64,000 nt of DNA from Pholiota molesta (Eukaryota > Basidiomycota > Agaricomycetes > Agaricales > Strophariaceae). The stretch covers positions 620,001 through 684,000 of the forward strand of contig JACGCK010000001.1 of assembly GCA_014925825.1 (NCBI GenBank). Reading direction: 5' to 3'. Positions 46,841 to 59,506 of the stretch are shown piece by piece (the first letter of the stretch is position 1; the number at the start of each line of letters is the position of its first letter). Position numbers and translations under genes: made by a program. Below the pieces are notes generated by a model, which saw nothing but the letters and a program-made list of their open reading frames with translations, was not told where the DNA came from and ran no database searches.

Positions 46841-48819
46841 CTATTTGACACCTGCCGTCTCCGCCCATTCTTTGCTGCCCATCTGGACCAGCCTCGAGCA
46901 GGCACGTGCAAACGCGAATACTTCCTCTTCTCCTGTGAACATAGAGCTTGAACCCACGACGTCGTTGGATAGACCCTGCAGGAAATTGTCAGAGACACGC
47001 GATTACTAGGTTTGCAGAAGACAAGTCACTACAAGATCATCCATGACGCTGCGCATATGGTCAGATATGTGATGTGCTTCCTCAGTAGGATCGTCGGAGA
47101 AAACCTGGAAGACAGGAACTTCTGATGTAACGAAAAGCTTCGTCTGAAAGGATGACGCGGATCAGTAAGTTCAAGTGGTCGAGCGATAGAAAACATATGT
47201 CATACTTTGCTTTCATAACAGGCTGAATGGATGCATAATATAAATACGAGAATGAACGGTAAGAAGTGAAGATATAGACTCACCATCAATGAAGGTAATA
47301 ATCTTCTCGCCTGCCGCAAGTATTAGATACCATCCAAAAACCAACCAAGTATTATGATCTAACGTACCAGATCCTTTTGGTCCATTCCCATCTTAGGGAT
47401 ATTCAACAGGAAGATAGTACCGAAATTCTTCGTGATCTCGATGAAGTCTGCAGCGCTCAAGGGCTGTCCACAAAGTTCTTCGAAGTGAAATTTGGCAATT
47501 GTCGAGGTGCTTTCTGGAACGAGCAAGGTCCGACCCCAACTGTTCAACTTTCGATTAGGTATCGGGGGATCATTTGGATCTGCAGAGGCAGAGCATGGAA
47601 AATCTTGTTTATTTCTTTCTTGTTCTCGGGTGTCAGTGGAGAATAGTAGACCTGTGATAGTGCACGGGGTATTCGACGGTAATCTTGAACTCAAATAAGT
47701 AATGGAAAGGGGTAATGATAATGATAATTACTAACCTGTGCCAGAGTCAAGATCCGTAACATCGAACTGTGAGTTCAGGAGATCGATGGCGGGAACGAAG
47801 CTGGATCGCTGGATCCCGTTCTTGTAGAGTTCATTGGGATGTCGGCTGTCGAATAATTAGAGAATGCATGTCAAAATATAGTTCTGTTACTCACTTTGAC
47901 GTCATGACACAGACCACACCATAGTTTACCAAAGACTCTAGAAGACGTCGTAGAATCATTGCGTCTGCGATATCTGTAACTTGAAATTCATCGAAGCACA
48001 ACACAGATGCCTCCCGAGCAAGGTCTCGTGCCACAGGTATTATCGAATCGCCGCCCTGGTATCCCATAGCAATTTTAGCGGCATGCAAACGTTTGTGGAC
48101 GTCGACCATGAAAGCGTGGAAATGTACTCGTCGTTTCCGTTGGACAGATGGGGGAAGCGTTTGATAGAACAGATCCATAAGCATCGTCTTTCCTGTCCCG
48201 ACATCGCCATATAGGTAAAGACCTTTCGGGGCATTTTCTGGGGGCGCTGTGGGTATTGGTTCTTCCCGGCTGAAAATCCGAGAAAGCTAGAGAAGGTAAT
48301 GGGCACATTGTCCGACGCTTGAATAATTGGTAACTTACCAATGAATTAGATACAGGTGCGTCGGGTATTGGCGGAGGCTTGTAGTTGATTAGTTGGTCGT
48401 GAAGATCCTGCAGTTTCTGAATAATACGAGTTTGGTGGTCATCGCCTCGTAGCGTCCCACAGTCAACCATTGTTTGATATTGGCGAAGTGGAGTTATCCA
48501 ATCTGAAGAAGATGTATTAGGAATGTGTTTCTTCAAAATACAGGCCAATAGGCGCACCTTGTTGGACGGAATCTTGATTAGGATTGGAGTTGGGAGGAGG
48601 GCCGTTTGTTGATCGGTTGGCGAAGAATTCTTGATCTAGGAGTTTTGGGTTTTGCCCAGACTCAACTGCTAGCGAGGAATTAAGGGCTCGTCCGTAGGGC
48701 TTCTTCTGCTGGATATGCAAGACGTAGAGCCGCTGAAGAGATGTACGCTCGTTGTTTAATGGAGACGGGCGCCTGCCTGACCATGGGAGATGGTGAGGAC
48801 AGGATCTTACGAGCTGCCC
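46841..48819 (-). CDS. AFG1: AFG1/LACE1-type mitochondrial ATPase
   Basis: Start [16 protein letters not shown] is a mitochondrial presequence. The P-loop ATPase follows: [20 protein letters not shown] (Walker A), [34 protein letters not shown] (Walker B) and the sensor region [18 protein letters not shown], then [17 protein letters not shown] and LITFID. These are the hallmarks of AFG1 (LACE1/ZapE family), an inner-membrane ATPase that helps degrade misassembled respiratory subunits. The end ([17 protein letters not shown]) stops at 46841. Several introns are present. One lost base near 48730-48740 shifts the frame within the presequence. It diverges from UreF. Confidence 0.92.
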
Positions 48820-49142
48820 TCATCGTGGGTCGTAGATAGAGATGAAGCAGGTGATGTAGATAGCGTTCGTAGATGAAGTTTGCTGGCAAACGCAAACTCT
48901 AGGCCTAAACGCCGCCGGAAAAACGCAGTATTTAGGAGCAAAGGATCAATGCAGAATCCAGATCGTCACAGACCCGGCTCCCGGATATCGGAACTCCTCC
49001 CCACTCCGACACGTGATCAAAACTCCGGGCCTCCAATGGGCCGAAATGGCTCCTTATCTTATCTCTCCGGTAATTATTTCCTACTGCCGCTAGCGATCGT
49101 GAGCGCTCGGAAGACGCACCTTGACCTCCAAACCCACCATTC
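48820..49142. promoter_or_regulatory. Divergent promoter of AFG1 and UreF
   Basis: The start codons lie 323 bp apart and face outward. A CCAAT core (CTCCAATGGG, about 49030) is the only familiar element seen. Confidence 0.45.
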
Positions 49143-50061
49143 ATGTATGACGATAACGAGGCCGACACCTATATCATGTTGTTACTTTCCGACAGTAACC
49201 TTCCAACAGGGTCTTTCGTTGCTTCGGCCGGCTTAGAGTCCTACGTTAAACACGGCTTTGCTTCATCGTCCAGTGCTGATGTCGCTACGGTCAACTTTGT
49301 GCGCGACAGTCTTGGATCATATTCCAGAAGTGCAACCCCATTTGTCACCGATGCGCATCTAGCTGTGGTCAAATTTGCATCAGATACAGAAGGGGGTGGA
49401 AAGGAGAGGACTGAGGGCGAGAGATGCGATGGCATCCTTAAGACTCTCACAGAGCTCGATGAATTATATCAAGTCATGACACTGAATCACGTTGCGAGAC
49501 GGGCCTCTGTGTCCCAAGGCGTAGCGCTCCTAACTCTATACTCGAAAGGCTTCTCGCGGCCTCCCTCCTTGTCCGCATTCTCAGGTGTGGAATCACAAGC
49601 TCACGAGTCGCGAATGCGGAAACTCCTTGACCTATTTAAACTGAGGGTGCGAAGGGAAGAAACTTTCGGTCACCTGCCGATATGTTGGGGCATCCTGACT
49701 GCAGCTCTGGGCCTTACTCTAGGTGCGTCGTCTTGTTCTCGTCGTCAAAAAGTTATGTTCAAGTAGCTCGGCAGAACGGGCCCAATATCTTCATCTCTTC
49801 CTTCATGCAAGAAGTCTTCTTTCAGCGGCCGTTCGCTTGAATGACCTAGGACCGTATGGCGCTCAGCAGATATTATTACATGCTGTACGACCTTTAGTAG
49901 CCGCTGAAGCAACAAGATGTCGAGACCTTCGCACTGGACTCCTGGACCATGTTGTTGAAGGTTCGGAGGAGACGACATTCGGACCCGCAAATACATGGCC
50001 GCTAGGAGAGATCTTGGCAGGCCGTCATGATCTACAACATTCACGTATCTTCAACAGTTAG
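49143..50061 (+). CDS. ureF: Urease accessory protein UreF
   Basis: Two exons, 49143-49722 and 49775-50061, give 288 residues in one frame. Family motifs: LLLSDSNLPTGSFVASAGLE, YVKHGF, LYQVMTLNHVARRASVSQG, FGHLPICWGILTAALGLTLE (across the intron), YLHLFLHARSLLSAAVRLN and PYGAQQILLHAVRP. UreF works with UreD and UreG to load nickel and CO2 into the urease active site in the cytosol, so this fungus should be able to use urea. It ends 91 bp before the convergent eIF3f stop. Confidence 0.95.
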
Positions 50062-50152
50062 ATCGTGATACTTACATATCGCACAGAAACGATTCTAATG
50101 GCGAGCGAGAGAGCAATCAAAAATAGGTCCGAACGCCATATATTGTAATCTT

Positions 50153-51376
50153 CTATGATGCAGCTGTAAGGGCCAATCGAGAGGAAACTTCTGCTTGAGC
50201 GCGGACAAGGTTGGCAAGGTAGGAAATCATCAAAGTATCCTGAAGAAAGGACACATTCATTGGTCCATTTCCGGGTCGGTAACATAAAATAACCACGAAC
50301 CTGTAGGCTGGTATTGAATCCACCCTTCTCTAGATCATCGGTGCTAGCGCCCAAGGTATCCATGAGGTACCGCCCGACAGCAGGGTCTCCCTTCTTCTCG
50401 CCTGATAGGACCGCACGCACGTATGTGAGCACCCGATCAAGCATATCCGAGACGGTCAGGATCGAGCGTTCGATGATCTCCAGATCGGCAACAGGTTGGA
50501 AGATGTTGAGGCGGGCTCGGACGCCGTGTTTACAAGAAGGTCGACTGCGGGTCATTTGACTTCAGTACATGCAAAATTTGCTGGATGCAGTGGACACTTA
50601 CGTCCACTCCTCTCTGCATCGTGGAAGCGCAGTTCCACCGGTACGGGAACGAATACACAGTTTTCGGGTTTGGGAGTTATGCCCACAGGTGAACTATTTA
50701 TCGGGCCCTCTGTTAGCATTAATGCCATCATGTCCAGTATTGAAAGACGCACCTGATGTATGCCTTAACACCAGCCTCCTGGCCTTCCTCGACACCAGTA
50801 TTGACGGAAACGTGGATAGCTTGGTGGGGGGCGGTTTCTTGCGAGTAGAAATTTTGGATTAGGGCCGAGTATGTGTTAAGATTCGACCCCGTTGAATACC
50901 TTGAGAAGAAACATGATTAATTTTGGCACGCAATACATCCGATTCAAGCATCTGTTACCCACCATCCAACGATGACTTCCTTGGGGTTCACTTTGTGATG
51001 CAATTCGTACATGGTCCGATGGTAGTCCATGTCGACGGCCACCTGTTCATCCGTTCGCTGTGCAGAACGGCGAACGATGAACGGACTTCGACTTCATTGT
51101 CATGGCGTGTGCCAAGAAGTGTGCCAATTACACGATCTTGGGCATCCGTACGACGGAGATAGTGGTCGAGGATAGAGAAGAGAGCTACAGGGTGGATCGT
51201 GATATTCGTTGGTGTGCGTCTAACAGAAAAAAAGTGATTGGCATCATGTTGTTAGCTTCTTCAAACCCTTGATCAGTCGAGCGCAACGGCTGGAGCACAT
51301 ACGGGACATTAGGGACGGAGTCGTTCACGGTAGTACCGCTGATGTTAATCGCGGAGGACTTGGGCCCGAGAGGCAT
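50153..51376 (-). CDS. EIF3F: Translation initiation factor eIF3 subunit F
   Basis: Start [17 protein letters not shown] at 51376. The MPN domain is clear: [60 protein letters not shown] and NPKEVIVGW. It lacks the JAMM metal ligands, as expected for eIF3f. The C-terminal part has [36 protein letters not shown] and [18 protein letters not shown], stop at 50153. eIF3f belongs to the eIF3 octamer core that organises the 43S pre-initiation complex. Five or six introns are present. It shares a 148-bp promoter with TOM7. Confidence 0.93.
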
Positions 51377-51524
51377 CTTTTTTGATTCTGGGTATGTGAA
51401 TGAAATACAACCAGTCCGACAATGCAATGCCAAAAAAGTTGATTTCGGCAATAGCCGAGAACTTTCACCGTGTGCGTCCATTCTTCCGTCACTCTTCCTC
51501 ACCTCCAAAAACCCCAAAACCGAC
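51377..51524. promoter_or_regulatory. Compact shared promoter of eIF3f and TOM7
   Basis: Only 148 bp separate the two outward-facing start codons. No TATA or CCAAT box is evident. Such a short gap makes a shared, constitutive promoter likely. Confidence 0.5.
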
Positions 51525-51858
51525 ATGCCTTCAGAAGACACCAAGGTACGCTGTTGTCCTGATGCATGGACCTTACGACTTATTGCCAATTGACTGCAGG
51601 AACGTATCAACAAGGCGGTCGAAGTCGGACGAGTATGTCTTTCCACTAGCTCACCTGTCTGTTCGAGTCCACTTGCTTACTGGCTATGTACTTTGTTCTG
51701 CAGACCATCCTTCACTACGGCTGGATCCCTCTTATCATCTACATTGGCTTCACCCGAAGCAACCCCAAACCCGAGTTGTTCAAGTATGTTGGACTGTGAC
51801 GCGTTGGTTGAATTTGGCGCTGACTACTCGCTCCAGGTTGATTAGCCCCCTTGCATAG
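51525..51858 (+). CDS. TOM7: Mitochondrial import receptor subunit TOM7
   Basis: Four exons, 51525-51545, 51600-51632, 51704-51783 and 51837-51858, give 51 residues with exact phases. The protein matches TOM7: MPSEDTKERINKAVEVGR, then the membrane segment TILHYGWIPLIIYIGFTR with the conserved Gly-Trp-Ile-Pro, and SNPKPELFKLISPLA at the end. TOM7 is a small outer-membrane subunit that modulates assembly of the TOM translocase. The gene is far too short for simple ORF calling because no exon exceeds 80 nt. Confidence 0.95.
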
Positions 51859-52301
51859 ACGCCATAGCGCCGTATAATACCATATTAATGCTCTCTGTAA
51901 TTCAAAAGGCCGATATGAAGCCAATTTATTGACCACACCCCACTGCGTGATGAACATGATTTGAGACGGTTGAAGCGGTGCCGAGCAGCAAACTTTACAG
52001 GTGAGCTGTCCACTTTTTTTTTTTTTGAATATGAGGCGGTGATTATATATGTCGTGGTGGTACGAATCTCGTACCCTGATTTTTTGCCATTATATGGGCA
52101 TTCTTGCTGTAACCGTGGTTCGGCGCTGGTTTATGGAGAATGGAAATATGACGACTTGACAAGGCCAGATATGAGCTCTTACGATTCTTTTCAAATGATG
52201 CTTTATTTCTATGAATATGGATCTGACACCAACCAAACATTAGGTCTAATGCAATGAAAACACGAAAGCTACGTATAAAATGACCATGGGTATAAAATGA
52301 A
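51859..52301. other. Intergenic region
   Basis: About 440 bp between the convergent TOM7 and RING-ligase genes, with a T-run near 52014-52026. Short frames on both strands have no features. Confidence 0.5.
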
Positions 52302-53833
52302 CTATAGGTACACTCTGCGCAAGTCGGTTGCACCTGTAATGCGTTTGCAGATGGGGCAAAGCTTAGTGGAACCAAGACATCTAAGCCAGCATTCTCGACA
52401 ACACGTATGCCAACACCCCGTCGACACTGTTGGTTCTGTGTATGGATCGATGCAAATCCGACATAGCAAGATGTTGAGGATGAAACCGTCGCAGACTCCT
52501 AGAATTCGGAAAGCAAAGTTGAGTGTTGAATACGGACCGACGGTGGTAAGTACATACCAGTTGTTTGAGCTTATTCTCCAAGGCCAATACCAGTCCATTC
52601 TTGTCTGCGCGTTGACGAGCTGAAATGATAGCAAGGTCCAATTTGTCGATCTCTGAAACACCCATAACTGATCCATCTGCTTCTTCACAATTCTTTCGCA
52701 TTAACGATTACCTCCCGTTTCACCACTTTCCCTGCTGCCACGAGATCTCGAAGCATTGTCTCTTCCCGACCCTCGCCATCACTATCTTCCTCGATTTCAA
52801 CCTCCACGTCTTCATCAGCCACATCTGGACGTCGAACACAAACAGGAACAACATCCCTTCAGTAAATTGGGCTGCACCGAAAACGGCTTGATCATCTCCA
52901 TCTATGTCAATTTCTTCGTCGACACCCTCTTCCTCAAGGCGTGAAAACCCGGCGCCTAGTTGGTTTTGTGAACACCCTTCGAATAGCAAAGCTACAGAAA
53001 CATACCTCGAACGTCACCCACGTAATTGCCATCATCGTTTCCCCATGTTTCTTCATCATCTGCTCGTTGTTGCGACTCCAATAGTCGTGCCTCTTCCATC
53101 CTTTGGCTTTCGTGTGCAAGGCAAGCATCGACATGAGCATCAACGACATCTTGATCGCCTCTGACAGTGGCAGAACACACTGGACAGGTGATTTCTTCGC
53201 CCGTAAATCTTTGCATCCAGCTATCTTTAGGATCGCCTGAATCATCGTCATCTTTTATCAATTCTTTAGTCTCGTCTGTCGTTGCTTGCGATTACGCTTG
53301 ATGGTTTGGATGGTTTTGTTGGAATGGTCAATAGAATCCAGTGCAATGTGTGTCTTTAAAGACTTTCGAGCCTTGAGAGCTGAACGACGAACTCGTGAAC
53401 TCGGTCCAGGCCTGTAACTTTGTTAAAGCATGTGAAGGTTATGCATGAAAATAACATACTCGTCTAGTTCATCATACACCACTTCGAAGGATCCAACTTT
53501 TTGAAGGATGCTTTCGACTCGCTCCGATTCCAGTTCTGCATGTCTGCCAAGCAGTCGAAGGGGCACTCGCTCGTCGCAGATTGGACATTGCCTTGTTTCC
53601 GCTGATTTTTTTGCTACGTTTACCAAGATCGCGTGAGTTCAACCATTTATCTGTATGCGACAGTGCATACCCCGTTTCGTTGGGTGAGGAGGTTCAGAAC
53701 AGAGGTTGCAGGAGTGTTGTCTGTTGGAGGTTCTACAGCCCTCTTCTTGCCTTTACTAACGGGCCGCCTTAACTCTCACAAATTGAGTTGGAATTCGCAA
53801 AATCACGCACTTGAGAGTGATAGTCAAGGCCAT
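52302..53833 (-). CDS. RNF220-like RING E3 ubiquitin ligase
   Basis: Start MALTITLKRPVSKGKKR at 53833, with a short first intron. Two zinc fingers come first: CPICDERVPLRLLGRH (exon near 53600) and CPVCSATVRGDQDVVDAHVD with HVDACL (near 53190). An acidic segment (EEEGVDEEIDIDGDD) follows, then a coiled coil (DKLDLAIISARQRADKNG) and a C-terminal RING: CRICIDPYTEP, CWHTCCRECWLRCLG, KLCPICKR, ending ITGATDLRRVYL at 52302. This order and the ending match RNF220. The RING recruits an E2 enzyme; substrates are unknown. One phase mismatch between the first large exon and the first finger is probably a lost base. Confidence 0.82.
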
Positions 53834-54322
53834 GCCTCGAGATGATATTCGCAGGCGGTTCGTGTATAAGGAATAAAACTATCTATCGTGATTTGGCCCT
53901 TCAGAACGTGTTTTCTCGATGGATTGGCGCCGGCGGTAATGGATGGAAAGACGAGTTGGACTTTCTGGCTGGCGGACGTCGCGGGCCACCGAGCCGATAT
54001 TCCCACGGCAATTCACATAACCTTCGCGCAGCCCCACGTTCAACTAGGTTCAACTTCCACCGCCCTCTGAGGACAAATTTACCCCGCATTACAATGCCCT
54101 TTCACAGTCCCTTTATAAGTTCTTCTTTACTGCGCCAGATAGGCTCGGGTCAACAATAGATGATCCTATGACAAATGAGATCTCACTCAGCTTGACCCTC
54201 TGATAACCTCGACTTTGATTTCTCCGCAAAATGTCCGACTCACGTTCTCTGCCTATCATATTGGTATAAAATGGCTCCAATCTGCTATGGGACTATCAGA
54301 CGCTCGTTCAGTCCCCACAGCC
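53834..54322. promoter_or_regulatory. Divergent promoter region with TATA box for the GH3 gene
   Basis: The region lies between the RING-ligase start and the GH3 start. TATAAAA at 54265-54271 is 52 bp before the GH3 ATG. Open frames on both strands around 53842-54159 have no family features and are rejected. Confidence 0.5.
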
Positions 54323-57300
54323 ATGTCTTCCAACGATGAAATCGAACCTATCTCAAGAAATTGACTATTCCGCAGAAAATCAAACTGCTCACTGGCCAGG
54401 TAAGTATTGGATATTGCCTACTTGCCCTCTGCTTTTTTTTAATGAATGAACGTTGAACATTGCTGAAAAATGTCTTAACAGGGATGGTGGCATACGGAAC
54501 CCATTCCTGAGCTCGATATTCCTTCAGTGCGATTCAGTGATGGTATGTGGAACAGTGCACATATCATGCATCGAGTCTCGATATGAATGTTCCACCACCT
54601 ACTTAGGTCCAAATGGCGCCCGAGGCACTCGATGTCAGCATTTATAATATATTTGCACCGATCCGGTCCTCTAATAATATATACAGTCTTCAATGGTGTA
54701 CCCTCTAGTTGCTTCCCATCATCCACAGGACTTGGCTCTTCCTTCGATGTAGACCTAGTCAAGCGAGTCGGCGAAGCATTGGGAGACGAATGCCGTGCCA
54801 AAAGTATGTTAGATCCTTACAAGATTTTGTGACTCTCTCACTATTGGATTGGCAGGTACCCATTTATTGTTGCACCGACTGTCAATACTCAGCGTTCTCC
54901 TCTCGGAGGACGCGGGTTTGAATCATTTTCTGAAGATCCTCACTTGAACGGTACTATTGCCGCATCATATATAACGGACTTCAATCTAAGGGTGTTAGTG
55001 CTACAATTAAGCACTTTGTTGCCAATGATCAGGAATTCGAAAGGCGAGTTTCGGGCAGTTCGACCTGTAAAATGACCTTGGTCTTACTTTTATATGGCAT
55101 CTTAGATTTCAATCAGCAGTGAGTGCCCAGTTTCCCGAAGCCTTGAATCGAACTCATATGATAATAGGCGAAGTTAGTGAACGTGCACTTCGAGAAATCT
55201 ACTTGAAGCCTTTCCAAATTGCTATCAAAAATTCTAATCCATGGGCTTTAATGACGGCGTCAGTCTTTTTCTTCCATTTCAATCATCTCTCAAGGCTGAA
55301 GAGTCACAGATACAATCGTGTCAATGGAAACACGCGTCGGAGAACAATGCATTGTTGCAAGATATTTTACTTAAAGCAAGTCTAGTCTGAATTTGGTTAT
55401 TCGATGATATTAATCTTTGGTTATGTTTAGGAATGGGGCTACGAAGGTCAGCGAAGCGGACGAACAAGATGCTTGGTATTGAATTCTCAAAATTTCAGGT
55501 CTCGTTATGAGCGATTGGACTGGTGTCTATAGCACAGTCGAGAGTATCAAGGCAGGAGTGGACCTGGAAATGCCGTTCGTAGCTTTCTCTTTCTCTGCCA
55601 CTTGTCCCGTCTAACAAGCATGCATCATATAGCGGTCCATCGGTTATGCGTGGACAAGCCTTATTAAGAACAGTCATCGCTCAAAAAGTTATCACTAACG
55701 ATATCGATAAACGAGTTGCAAATGTCAGAACAAACCACTGGATTCCTCTTTTTTTTTTTTTCGCTCATTGTATTCATAGGTCCTGAAGCTGATCCAACGT
55801 GCTAAGGCATCTGGAATACCATTTTCCGGACCTGAAGGCTCCGTGGACACACCAGAACTACGCCAGCTCCTCCGCAGTGCAGCGGCAGATTCCATCGTAT
55901 TACTCAAGAATACGAAACAAATTTTACCGCTCAAGGATGTATACAAGAAGATAGCTGTCATTGGCCGAATGCCAAAATTTCTGTAACATCAGGCGGTGGT
56001 TCAGCCAGCCTACTGTCAACTTATACGGTGTCACCTCTGCAAGGTATCCAGAGGCAGTCAAGAACACTGGCGCCGAGGTCCAGTACACGATTGGAACTCC
56101 ATCTCACAAATACCTTCCTGCCCTCGACCCGCATATCCATCAGGCCGATGGTCAGCCTGGCGCTCTGCTTGAGTTTTGGAACGAGCCCCGACATCTGACT
56201 TCGTTTCAACCTCACCTGCATTCAACGATCCGTTGCCTCTCCTGTTTGGAGTACTCCAACTCTTAGGTCGAATTGCATCTTGTTCGATGGAGTTGTAAGT
56301 TATTTCATATCGCATGCACTTGTTTCATGGAATTAATTTCATTCCTCAGGATGCAGAGAAAGTTAATACGCTCTGTTGGATGCGCGTAGGTCCTTCGAAT
56401 TCGTGATAACAAAACACATTGTTCACCTCAGTACAGTATTCTACCAAATTCAAGCCAGATGAAGATGGTGACTGGGAACTTGGCCTCAATGTCACTGGCC
56501 ACGCCAATCTTTTCATAGATCAGAAACTCATCGTCGAATTCGTACCGACATCGGCAGGTATCGACGGCTTCAATGTAAAGGATGTGCGTGCAGTGGCCAA
56601 GGGCCTCAAAGCCGGTCAGGAGTACGACCTGGAAATCCGAATATCCAATGCGTACTTCGCGTCTCAAGGCCCTCTGTTCCCTTGTTGGGGTGTTATTCGA
56701 GCAGGTGGAATACATCTCGTCGATGAAGATGTCGCTATGCAGAAGGCAATAGCCCTTGCACAAGAATCCGATGGTCTGTTCTTTTTCAGCGACTCTATCT
56801 AATCAGAATCTTATTTATATTTTTTTTGTCACAGTGGTGATTTTGGTGATTGGGCTGAATAATGAGTATGTCAATGCATATATCGGCTCTAGACACGTTG
56901 ATCATTGTTGTCCGTTTCATCAGTTGGGAGACAGAAGGCCATGATCGTCAAGACATGGGGTAAGTTATTCTTTTCTTTGATACAACTACGGAAAGCCAGT
57001 TGACCAATGCACTCCAGATTGCCTGGCCGTACGAATGAGCTTGTAACGAAAGTATTGCAAGCAAACCCCAATACAATCGTTGTCAATCAGTCCGGAACTC
57101 CTGTCTCTATGCCATGGATCGACGAGGCTACTACGCTTCTCCAGGTCAGCCCTTATAATCGGGTGTCATTATTTATCTGACTTCTGCAGGCTTTCTACGG
57201 GGGGAATGAACTCGGAAACGGATTGGCGGATGTGCTCTTTGGTCGCGTAAACCCATCAGGAAAACTACCATTAACATTCCCGTAGGCTGGATTTACTCTT

Positions 57301-57919
57301 TACTTCTGTTTCTAGTGCTCAATATATCTATAGCATTCGCCTCGAAGACACCCCCTCATTCCCATCGTTTGGAGATAAAGGGCAAGAATTCGGAAAGATA
57401 CATTACAACGAGGTGAGTTCCTTGTTTGAGTCGACAGTTATTCCTTCAATAATCCTTCTACAGGGCATCTTCGTTGGATATCGAAGCTATGAGATTCGAA
57501 AGCTTGATCCTCTTTTCCCATTTGGGTTCGGACTCTCATACTCTCAGTTTGACTATAGCGACCTCAAAACTACTGAGGTCTCTCCGGATGGTCACTTCCA
57601 GGTTTCGTTCAACGTCTCAAACTCCAGTCAAGTGGAAGGGCGCGAAATCGCACAGCTATACGTGTCAGACCCGCAATCTTCTCGTCCCCGTCCGATCAAG
57701 GAACTCAAAGCCTTTGCCAAAATTCGTCTAACTCCAGGAGAAACCAAGAATGTCTCAATCACACTGGACAGAGAGGCATTGAGTTTCTATAACGAGCTAG
57801 ATAAATGTTGGGTCGCAGAAAGGGGAACATTTGGTATCCACATCGGCGCATCCTCAACGGATATTAGGCTTGGAGGGGAGGTCGAACTCAAGAAGACATT
57901 CACTTGGACTGGGTTATAA
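54323..57919 (+). CDS. Glycoside hydrolase family 3 beta-glucosidase, intracellular
   Basis: Start MSSNDEIE at 54323, with no signal peptide. Many short exons encode the GH3 fold: [62 protein letters not shown], the nucleophile in [12 protein letters not shown] (near 55515), [15 protein letters not shown], a PA14 insert ([28 protein letters not shown]), [20 protein letters not shown] and a fibronectin-III-like end (VKVE-type turn [10 protein letters not shown]). The enzyme releases glucose from cellobiose or other beta-glucosides. Frame breaks of one base lie near 54345-54354, 55961-55970, 56047-56055 and 56184-56190. Stop at 57919. Confidence 0.9.
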
Positions 57920-58031
57920 TTGGACAATTTACGATCGATTGATTCAAGATTATGGGGTATCGTGTATGAGTATCACTGATTGATGCCTAGTGTTCAGTGG
58001 AAATAAATCGGGAAAAGAAATCTCGACACAT

Positions 58032-59506
58032 TCAGTCTTCTTCCAATACAAGATCAATACCTTCGTCCTTGGCCATTTTAAGGGCATCTTGCTCTCGTGC
58101 ACGACAAAATCCAAGCAATGACGAGAGAATATCCCTCTGACCTAGAAATTTTTGATAAGTGTCTGCCTTAGTACATGCTCAAGGGGAAAGATGTAAGTAC
58201 CTTCCAGATAGTGGTTGAACATTGTAACTACCTCTGGCCGCAACTCTTGAGCGTTGGAAAGCTGACCATTAGGTAGTCGTTGTATCAAGGTCTGCACCAT
58301 TTCTTCCAACATTCCGGATGCATCCAGAATATCTTCATATGTTGCATAGTGTTCTTCGGACCCGACGAACGTCTGAAGCACCTCCTCCCAGAGACCTTCC
58401 GTACCTCGGGCCTCGCGTCCTATTTCCCACTTATTTCCTCCAATGCCGCCGATCTTCAAGACGATGGTGTCATCCGGATTTCGCGGGATAGAGAAACCGT
58501 AACCTAAAATAAGTTCTGAGTTGGGCTTGGGTCCATAGTTGTTGAATAACTCCTGTCCTTGGACTGCGGGGGTATGGATAACAAGAGATATCTTTGGCTT
58601 TTCAGACGTTGTACCTTCCTTATCGCCTGGGTAGGTCACAACCCAGGAAACGGGTTGCCCACGAGCATGGTTCAATGCATCACGCCAGGAATCAAGATCG
58701 GTTGCGTCGAAGGAGAGTGAATGAGAGTAGGCGTAGCGGATAGGAGAGAAGATGGAAATGCACGAGAGGAAAGATAAGTTGCGGCGGTCAAGTATTTTTC
58801 CCTATGCGATTGTAAGATGGTGTCAAAGACATGCTATGCATGACAGACCAGGTGAGGGGCTCTTTAGGAGTGCGGTCGATTGCGAAACGACTTCGTGACA
58901 TTGACTCCATTCTGACCGCCACTCTCGCTCTCTGTCCGCGGTAGCGCCATATAGATTTGTTCCCTTGAAAAGATCTCGTTCAGCAGGAAAGAAATGTAAA
59001 GGCGTCCGAAGATTCTCCGCTGGTGGTAAAGTGTCGAGATATCTGTCATGGAGTAATTTATCTCCTGAACTAGCAAACCGGAATTATAGATGAGTACCAG
59101 CACTGAAGCGCAATAGCGCTAACAAAACGCACTTTGAAGCTGCATAATCGACAATCCAATGAAGAGACAGATATGTGCTGATCCATTGCCTTTCAGACCA
59201 TCCTTGAGTTCGTATGTCTGCAGAATCACCCAGGACTTCGAGGACGGCTTCCTTAGCGACTGCTTGTGTGATCACAAGGTCAAAGGGACATGAGACCACT
59301 GTCGAATCAGCCGATAGATTTTCAGTGGCGACAACACCAGATCCCGAAAAATCTAATAAGCGAAGAATGCATTTCAGCCAGCCATCCAAGAATGGTATTT
59401 ACTCTCGTCGCATACCTTCTCTAAAGCGAGTGTTTGGATGGAAAGCGCCTCCATGATCGAGAAGCCACGATTTAAGAGCTAACACCGGAGAGGATTCGGC
59501 TGACAT
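58032..59506 (-). CDS. SET-domain protein lysine methyltransferase (LSMT/RKM type)
   Basis: Start MSAESSPVLALKSWLLDHGG at 59506. Exons encode GSGVVATENLSADSTVVSC, a SET domain with ALNHARGQPVSWVVTY and FNNYGPKPNSELILGYGF (the catalytic Tyr region), and a helical C-terminal part (EEHYATYEDILDASGMLEE, GQRDILSSLLGFCRARE), stop at 58032. The long helical insert inside SET and the C-terminal substrate-binding domain fit the Rubisco-LSMT/RKM/SETD6 group, which methylates ribosomal or other non-histone proteins. It lies tail to tail with the GH3 gene, 112 bp away. Confidence 0.85.

Noticed and set aside
53842..54159. 105-codon plus-strand frame between the RING ligase and GH3
   Set aside because: It has no family features and overlaps the divergent promoter region; an opposed frame of similar length is equally unconvincing.
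54323..57919. GH3 gene as a pseudogene because of several frame breaks
   Set aside because: All breaks are one-base losses with intact motifs, the nucleophile and splice sites on both sides, the same pattern as in essential neighbours.
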